DNA from: Lutimaribacter_A marinistellae
Lineage (GTDB): Bacteria; Pseudomonadota; Alphaproteobacteria; Rhodobacterales; Rhodobacteraceae
Length of the DNA: 64,000 nucleotides
Assembly (NCBI RefSeq): GCF_042648365.1
Contig: NZ_JBHRXI010000001.1
Coordinates: 434,001 to 498,000, forward strand
Reading direction: 5' to 3'
A program made the translations under genes and the position numbers. This document shows, piece by piece, positions 59,660-64,000 of the stretch. The notes beneath the pieces were generated by a model. The model saw only the letters and a list, made by a program, of their open reading frames with translations. It had not been told where the DNA came from and searched no databases. Position 1 is the first letter of the stretch. Each line of letters starts with the position of its first letter.

Positions 59660-61899
59660 TCCCAGAACCCCGCCCATTGATCGTCCATCGCCTTGCGATG
59701 CGCGCCGCGGACCTGGTCGTAGAGCCGCCCAGGTACATGCATGCGCGCCCCGCCGTCACGCTGGATCGGCCGGATCGTTGTGCCCTGCGACTTGCGGCTG
59801 GGCTGTCCGGTGAAGAAGCTGAGCGGGATCGAGAACCGGATGCCCTTGTCAAAGGAACCTTCCCCGAACTCGGTCGAGCTGGCCGTCGTCTGGGTAAAGA
59901 ACCCCCCAACGCTCCATCCGTTGGCAAAGACGCGGTCGACGGAAACCGTCACACCGTAATCCCCGGCGAGGTAGCGCCCGACATCGACCTGGCCGTAAAT
60001 GCCGTTGTCGAAATCCATATAGGCAGAGGCGTGGCCCGTAACGATGCTGTAATCCTGAAAACCGAGCATCTGGTCATAGTCGCGCTTCATCGCGTAATTG
60101 ACCTCGACCCCCAGCCCAAGCTGGCTGTTGACCGGCTTCCACAACAGTTCGGTGGATAGGCCGCCATAGCCATATTCGAAGTAACCCGCCGAAACCCGCG
60201 CATAAAGGTCGTCATCGGGCTTCCAGTAGCGGGCGACATAGAGCTGGTTGATCGTGGTGCTGTACTGCGCATAGAGCGCCTGATCGGTACGGACGGGGGG
60301 CAGCAGCGAGGGCGAGGTCCGCCCGTTTTCGAGGTTCCCCGCGATCCGCTGCCGCAAGGCACCCGAGATGACCCAGCCCGGCGCGGGTTTGTAGGTGGCG
60401 CTTGCCTCGACCCCGACATCGATCAGGAAGGGTTGAGTCGGGTCGAAATAGGCGGGAGAGAAATAGGGGGCGATGGCCCAGCTGAAATCGGGATAGAGGT
60501 TTTCGTTGACCTGCGCGGTTGCAGAAGGCGCACCGGCGTTGGTTATTCCGGCCACGGACAGGATCGCATCGTTGTTGTCGGGTGCGAATTCCAGCGCTTC
60601 GAGGTCAGACCGGCGAATGGTCACGGCCGACAGGGCCATCCCGCGTTCGACCGGCACGATCCGGAAAGTTTCGATCGACCCCGGTAGCGCCCGCGCCATG
60701 GCCCGGGCAACGCGGCCCACCGCGATCGGGTAGGTGTTGTAGCGGGTGTTGCGGAAGCGCACTTCGGCGGCATAGGGCTCAAGCGCGAGGCTCTGCAGAA
60801 TCAACCCGTCCGGTTCGAGGAGCGCAGCGATGTTCTGCTGCAACGCCGAAGGCGCGCTGGCACTCTCGGTCCAGGCAAGGGTCCAGACCTCGGGCGCCTC
60901 GGCACGGCTGGGCCGGGGCTGGATCGGCTGGGGCGCGGAAACCCGCATCGGCGTGATCGGACGCGACGGGTTGAGCTGGAACTGCGCCGACACGCCGATT
61001 TCAGAGCCGTACATGTAATAGGCGCCAAGACGGGTGGTTCTCGTCCACTGGTACTCGACCCCGAAGTTGACCGGCGATTTCTTGTCGAAGACGCTCGTGG
61101 TCTGGGTCTCGGTCACGTAATCGTCCGAGGAATATTCGAGCTTGAAGGCCCATTGCTCGTTGGCCTGCCATTCGAGCCCGCCGAAAAGTGCGAAAGGCCC
61201 GCGAAACCACTGGTCATAGGACAGCTGGCCGCCCGTGTTGCTGGGGTCGAAGGGCGGGCGTGTCCCGTAGGACGCGATGGAGTTGTAGCTGCCGAGCCTT
61301 CCCCACCCGACACCCGCCGTGACCTTGAGCCGTCCGGGCAGTCGCGAAGTGCCCAATGGAGGCGTCTCGAAGTTCTTGGTCGCCACGATGTATTCCGCGG
61401 CATAGATGCCGGTGCCCGCGAAGTCCTGCAGGCCGAGTGTGATCTCGGGCAGGTTGCGCCTTTCCTTCAGCAGGCGGAACCTGACATCGAACCCACGGTC
61501 GTAATAGGTCGGGAAACCGCCGAGGTTCCAGTTCCTGATCGAGTTGTAGCGAAAGCTGGCGGACAGCCAAGGAAGCGCCTGAAAGGTCAGGGTATAACGG
61601 CCCTGCCCGCCGAAATAGGACACGGTGGTGGCGAATTGTCCGTCCGGCATCATCTCGGCCGTGGGCATGTCGATCAGGCCGGGCGAGCCGTAGAAGTTCA
61701 GGCTGGGTTCGGGGATGATCCGAAAGCTGGGTTCCTCGAAATCGGCGGTGCGCTGCGCGGCTGCGTTGAGCCCGGCGTTTTCCTGCGCCACCACGGCCCC
61801 CGCAGGCAGCAGGATCGCCGCCATCACCACGCCCAGGTGCCGGTGCGCTGTCTTTCTGGCGTGTCGAGAGATCACCCGTTCCTGTCCTCGTCTTTTCAC
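59656..61899 (-). CDS. yjbH: YjbH-type outer-membrane beta-barrel protein of exopolysaccharide export
   Basis: The 747-residue protein has a signal peptide (HLGVVMAAILLPAGAVVAQ) and a barrel of many amphipathic strands in the YjbH/GfcD (DUF940) pattern (NFYGSPGLIDMPTAEMMPDGQF, LPEITLGLQDFAGTGIYAAEYI, near the C-terminus GQVDVGRYLAGDYGVTVSVDRVF and IRFSIPLSFFTGQPSRKSQG). GTG 61899 is the longest start; GTG 61875 with AGGA upstream is equally possible. Together with yjbF and the small gene downstream it would form the outer-membrane part of a polysaccharide export device. Confidence 0.87.
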   Translation of the reverse strand: MKRRGQERVISRHARKTAHRHLGVVMAAILLPAGAVVAQENAGLNAAAQRTADFEEPSFRIIPEPSLNFYGSPGLIDMPTAEMMPDGQFATTVSYFGGQGRYTLTFQALPWLSASFRYNSIRNWNLGGFPTYYDRGFDVRFRLLKERRNLPEITLGLQDFAGTGIYAAEYIVATKNFETPPLGTSRLPGRLKVTAGVGWGRLGSYNSIASYGTRPPFDPSNTGGQLSYDQWFRGPFALFGGLEWQANEQWAFKLEYSSDDYVTETQTTSVFDKKSPVNFGVEYQWTRTTRLGAYYMYGSEIGVSAQFQLNPSRPITPMRVSAPQPIQPRPSRAEAPEVWTLAWTESASAPSALQQNIAALLEPDGLILQSLALEPYAAEVRFRNTRYNTYPIAVGRVARAMARALPGSIETFRIVPVERGMALSAVTIRRSDLEALEFAPDNNDAILSVAGITNAGAPSATAQVNENLYPDFSWAIAPYFSPAYFDPTQPFLIDVGVEASATYKPAPGWVISGALRQRIAGNLENGRTSPSLLPPVRTDQALYAQYSTTINQLYVARYWKPDDDLYARVSAGYFEYGYGGLSTELLWKPVNSQLGLGVEVNYAMKRDYDQMLGFQDYSIVTGHASAYMDFDNGIYGQVDVGRYLAGDYGVTVSVDRVFANGWSVGGFFTQTTASSTEFGEGSFDKGIRFSIPLSFFTGQPSRKSQGTTIRPIQRDGGARMHVPGRLYDQVRGAHRKAMDDQWAGFWE

Positions 61900-62025
61900 G
61901 GCGCCATCATGCGCGGCGCCCTGTGGCGGTTAGACCATGTCGGATGGCTGACGATCAATCGGCAATTGCACAAGGGGCGGATTTTGTCCTGCCGGACGAC
62001 GCGCGCGCCACATGCAAGCGGGCGA
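61900..62025. other. Intergenic region between capD-like gene and yjbH
   Basis: These 126 bp on the minus-strand path hold the yjbH promoter or a read-through leader. A GGCGCC-ATCATGC-GCGGCGCC partial palindrome lies at 61901-61920. I see no clear terminator for the upstream dehydratase gene. Confidence 0.35.
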
Positions 62026-63900
62026 TCAGGAGAGCTTGCGCGCTTCTTCGCTGGCGGCAAAGCCCTCGACCCAGCGCCGGATCACGCCGCGCGCGGCATC
62101 CTCGTCGCTGGCGGCAAGCGCATGGCGCAGTCCGCGCAGGGCGGATGCCACCTCGATCTCGGACAGGTGGCTTTCTTCGGCGCAAAAGATCTTCTGGTGA
62201 CGGGTGCCGATCAGCGTGTCGTTGAGCGTCAGCTCTTCTTCGAGCTTTTCGCCCGGGCGCAGGCCAATCACCTCGATCTCGATATCGCCTTCGGGATGCT
62301 CGGCGTCACGCACGGTATAACCGGCCTTTTCGATGACCTGCCGGGCAAGTTGGATGATCGGGATGGGCTCGCCCATGTCGAGAACGAACACCTCGCCGCC
62401 GCGCGCCTCGGCACCGGCCCGCAGGACAAGCTGCACCGCCTCGCGGATCGTCATGAAATAGCGCTTCACGTTGCGGTCGGTCACGGTGACCGGCCCGCCG
62501 CGGCTGATCTGGTCCTGAAAGAGCGGCACGACCGAGCCACTTGACCCAAGGACATTGCCGAACCGTACCATGGCAAAGATCGTCGCGGGATGGCGTGTCG
62601 ACAGGTCCTGCACAACGAGTTCCGCCATCCGCTTGCTGGCACCCATCACGTTTGTCGGGCGCACGGCCTTGTCCGACGACACCAGAAGGAAGCGCTCCAC
62701 CTGCAGCTCGGCAGCCTCGCGCGCCAGTGTCTGCGTTCCAAAGACGTTGTTGGCAAGGCCGGCAAGCGGGTTCGATTCGACCAGCGGCACATGCTTGTAA
62801 GCCGCGGCGTGCAGAACGACCTGCACCTCGTGATCGGTAAGCACCTTGCGCACCTGGCGAGCATCCGTGACCGAACCGAGCACCGGCACCAGTTCGATAT
62901 CCGAGCATTCGGTCATCTGCATCAGGTCCTGATAGACCGTGTAGAGCGCAAGCTCGCTCAGCTCATACAGCACCAGGCGGGACGGGCGGCATGCAAGGAT
63001 CTGGCGGCAGAGTTCGGACCCGATCGAACCACCCGCACCCGAGACCAGCACGTTGCGGCCGACGTAACACTCGCAGCTTTGCGCCAGTTCCATGTCGCAG
63101 GCCGCGCGGCCGAGGAAGTTCTGCGGGCCGACTGGCGTCAGCTTGTCGACCAGGGCCTCTTCGCCGATCAGCTGCGCGAAAGAAGGAAGGATCTGCACCT
63201 CGAGCCCAAGCTTTTGAAGGCGGGCCGTGACCTTTGCCTGCACCGGCTGCGATTGCGAAGGCATTGCCAGCAGCACGCGGTTGATGTCGCGTGCCTTCAC
63301 GATTTCTTCGATCCGGGCGGGCGGAAAGACCGGCAGGCCAAACAGGTTCATGCCCTGCAAAGAGGTGTTGTCGTCGACAAAGGCCACCGGCTCGATCGAT
63401 TCATGCGCCTTGAGCGCCTGCGCCAGTTGTGTTCCCGTGGTTCCGGCGCCGTAGATCAGCACGCGGCGACGCGGCAGCATCCGGCGGTAGGCCGCCATCA
63501 CGACCTGGAACAGCACGACCCGCGTCGCGACCAGCGCCAGGAAATAGCTGATCCCGAACATCACATGCGTACCGGGCGGCAGGTCGACGCCCATCGTCTG
63601 CGTCATCAGCGCCGAACTTCCGGCCAGCAGCAGTGAAAGAACCGCGGTCAAACCCGCGGCGTGGCGTTCGTAGGCCATCAACTGGATGTAAGGCAGGCCC
63701 AGCCAGAGCGAGAGACCCGCAGCGACGGCCATCAGGTAGGGAAGAATGGGAAGAACCGAGATCAGGGTGTCGAGCGGCGATGTCGGCAACGACTGCAACA
63801 TGTACGTGAACAGGAGCGCCGCCGGTATCAGGGCCAGATCGATCGCAAGAAAAACATAAGCCTTCTGCGTGCGCGACCATGAGCTGATCAACTTGAACAT
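62026..63900 (-). CDS. CapD/WbpM-type UDP-HexNAc 4,6-dehydratase (membrane-bound)
   Basis: The 624-residue protein starts with four membrane helices (AYVFLAIDLALIPAALLFTYM and following, up to about residue 125). A CoA_binding-like Rossmann domain follows (RVLIYGAGTTGTQLAQALKA), then the catalytic SDR domain (VLVSGAGGSIGSELCRQIL). The active site is SSDKAVRPTNVMGASKR, with Met replacing the usual Tyr as in WbpM/PglF. It converts UDP-GlcNAc to the 4-keto-6-deoxy sugar. It may lead a transcript into yjbH. Confidence 0.92.
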   Translation of the reverse strand: MFKLISSWSRTQKAYVFLAIDLALIPAALLFTYMLQSLPTSPLDTLISVLPILPYLMAVAAGLSLWLGLPYIQLMAYERHAAGLTAVLSLLLAGSSALMTQTMGVDLPPGTHVMFGISYFLALVATRVVLFQVVMAAYRRMLPRRRVLIYGAGTTGTQLAQALKAHESIEPVAFVDDNTSLQGMNLFGLPVFPPARIEEIVKARDINRVLLAMPSQSQPVQAKVTARLQKLGLEVQILPSFAQLIGEEALVDKLTPVGPQNFLGRAACDMELAQSCECYVGRNVLVSGAGGSIGSELCRQILACRPSRLVLYELSELALYTVYQDLMQMTECSDIELVPVLGSVTDARQVRKVLTDHEVQVVLHAAAYKHVPLVESNPLAGLANNVFGTQTLAREAAELQVERFLLVSSDKAVRPTNVMGASKRMAELVVQDLSTRHPATIFAMVRFGNVLGSSGSVVPLFQDQISRGGPVTVTDRNVKRYFMTIREAVQLVLRAGAEARGGEVFVLDMGEPIPIIQLARQVIEKAGYTVRDAEHPEGDIEIEVIGLRPGEKLEEELTLNDTLIGTRHQKIFCAEESHLSEIEVASALRGLRHALAASDEDAARGVIRRWVEGFAASEEARKLS

Positions 63901-64000
63901 GCGGGTCGAAGCCCCCTAAAAATTTCTTTGCCGCCCCCGGAATTGGAGGCTCGCCCGATGCCTCGCCGCTTTGCGACTATCTTTTTGAGGCATGACTGGC
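63901..64000. other. Right edge: upstream region of the dehydratase gene
   Basis: The last 100 bp contain an AT-rich run (CTAAAAATTTCTTTG at 63918-63932), likely in the leader or promoter of the dehydratase gene on the minus strand. No coding frame can be assigned at the edge. Confidence 0.35.

Noticed and set aside
1..64000. Search for CRISPR arrays, rRNA genes, prophage genes, toxin-antitoxin pairs and secondary tRNAs
   Set aside because: None was found. The only tRNA is at 15788-15863, and the only mobile trace is the transposase tail near 5.5 kb.

Overview
The window reads as a chromosomal segment of an alphaproteobacterium of the Rhodobacteraceae/Roseobacter group. The evidence is high GC with strongly GC-biased third codon positions, a petABC (bc1) operon plus the petP-petR regulator pair known from Rhodobacter, an hmu heme-uptake locus of the alphaproteobacterial type, and an hdac-xseB-ispA-dxs isoprenoid operon. 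The species cannot be named from sequence alone. There is no rRNA, CRISPR array, prophage or intact insertion sequence.

Layout. 1-3611 (-): the N-terminal 1203 codons of a giant repetitive beta-helix surface or secreted protein that runs off the left edge, with a sulfotransferase upstream. 4971-5547: a LysR-type regulator remnant cut by the 3' end of a degraded transposase. 5717-6736 (+): an HCCA-isomerase/DsbA-like protein and a small ABM-fold protein. 6790-12929: a divergent heme-acquisition locus, with a TonB-dependent receptor on one strand and hmuSTUV on the other, sharing a promoter region with a TGA-N9-TCA iron box. 13.0-15.8 kb: a lower-GC patch with a class III cyclase/TPR protein and a tRNA-Lys. 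16.0-18.2 kb: dapF-mtaB. 18.2-21.0 kb (-): petABC. 21.2-31.2 kb: housekeeping and metabolic genes (GST, PaiB-like, GlsB-like, CaCA exchanger, aroC-HD-AEC transporter, malonyl-CoA synthetase plus an oddly arranged CoA-transferase, DMT transporter, cobO). 31.3-33.9 kb (-): phoD and ilvE. 34.0-39.3 kb (+): petP-petR, then hdac-xseB-ispA-dxs. 39.5-43.9 kb: DUF1254/DUF1214 protein, AraC regulator, an epimerase and a methyltransferase.

43.9-50.6 kb is a catabolic CoA-thioester module: crotonase, DJ-1/PfpI protein and ATP-grasp acyl-CoA ligase in one overlapping operon, then an acyl-CoA dehydrogenase with a divergent GlxA-type AraC regulator, and a class II aldolase. A compact 0.3-kb cluster of hairpins with long inverted repeats sits inside it.

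50.7-63.9 kb is a surface-polysaccharide region: a TviB-type nucleotide-sugar dehydrogenase, wecB, glmM, gmd, fcl, manC, a YjbH/YjbF/small secreted protein export module, and a CapD/WbpM-type dehydratase. Together these predict supply of UDP-HexNAc uronate, GDP-mannose, GDP-L-fucose and a UDP-4-keto-6-deoxy-HexNAc, with an outer-membrane export device. The polymerase and most glycosyltransferases must lie outside the window.

No wholly new system could be proven from sequence alone. The best leads are the hairpin cluster at 47.3-47.6 kb, the permuted-looking CoA transferase, two operator-like repeat pairs each with exactly 32-bp spacing (33.9 and 35.2 kb), the giant three-module beta-helix protein, and the CoA/DJ-1/GlxA catabolic locus.
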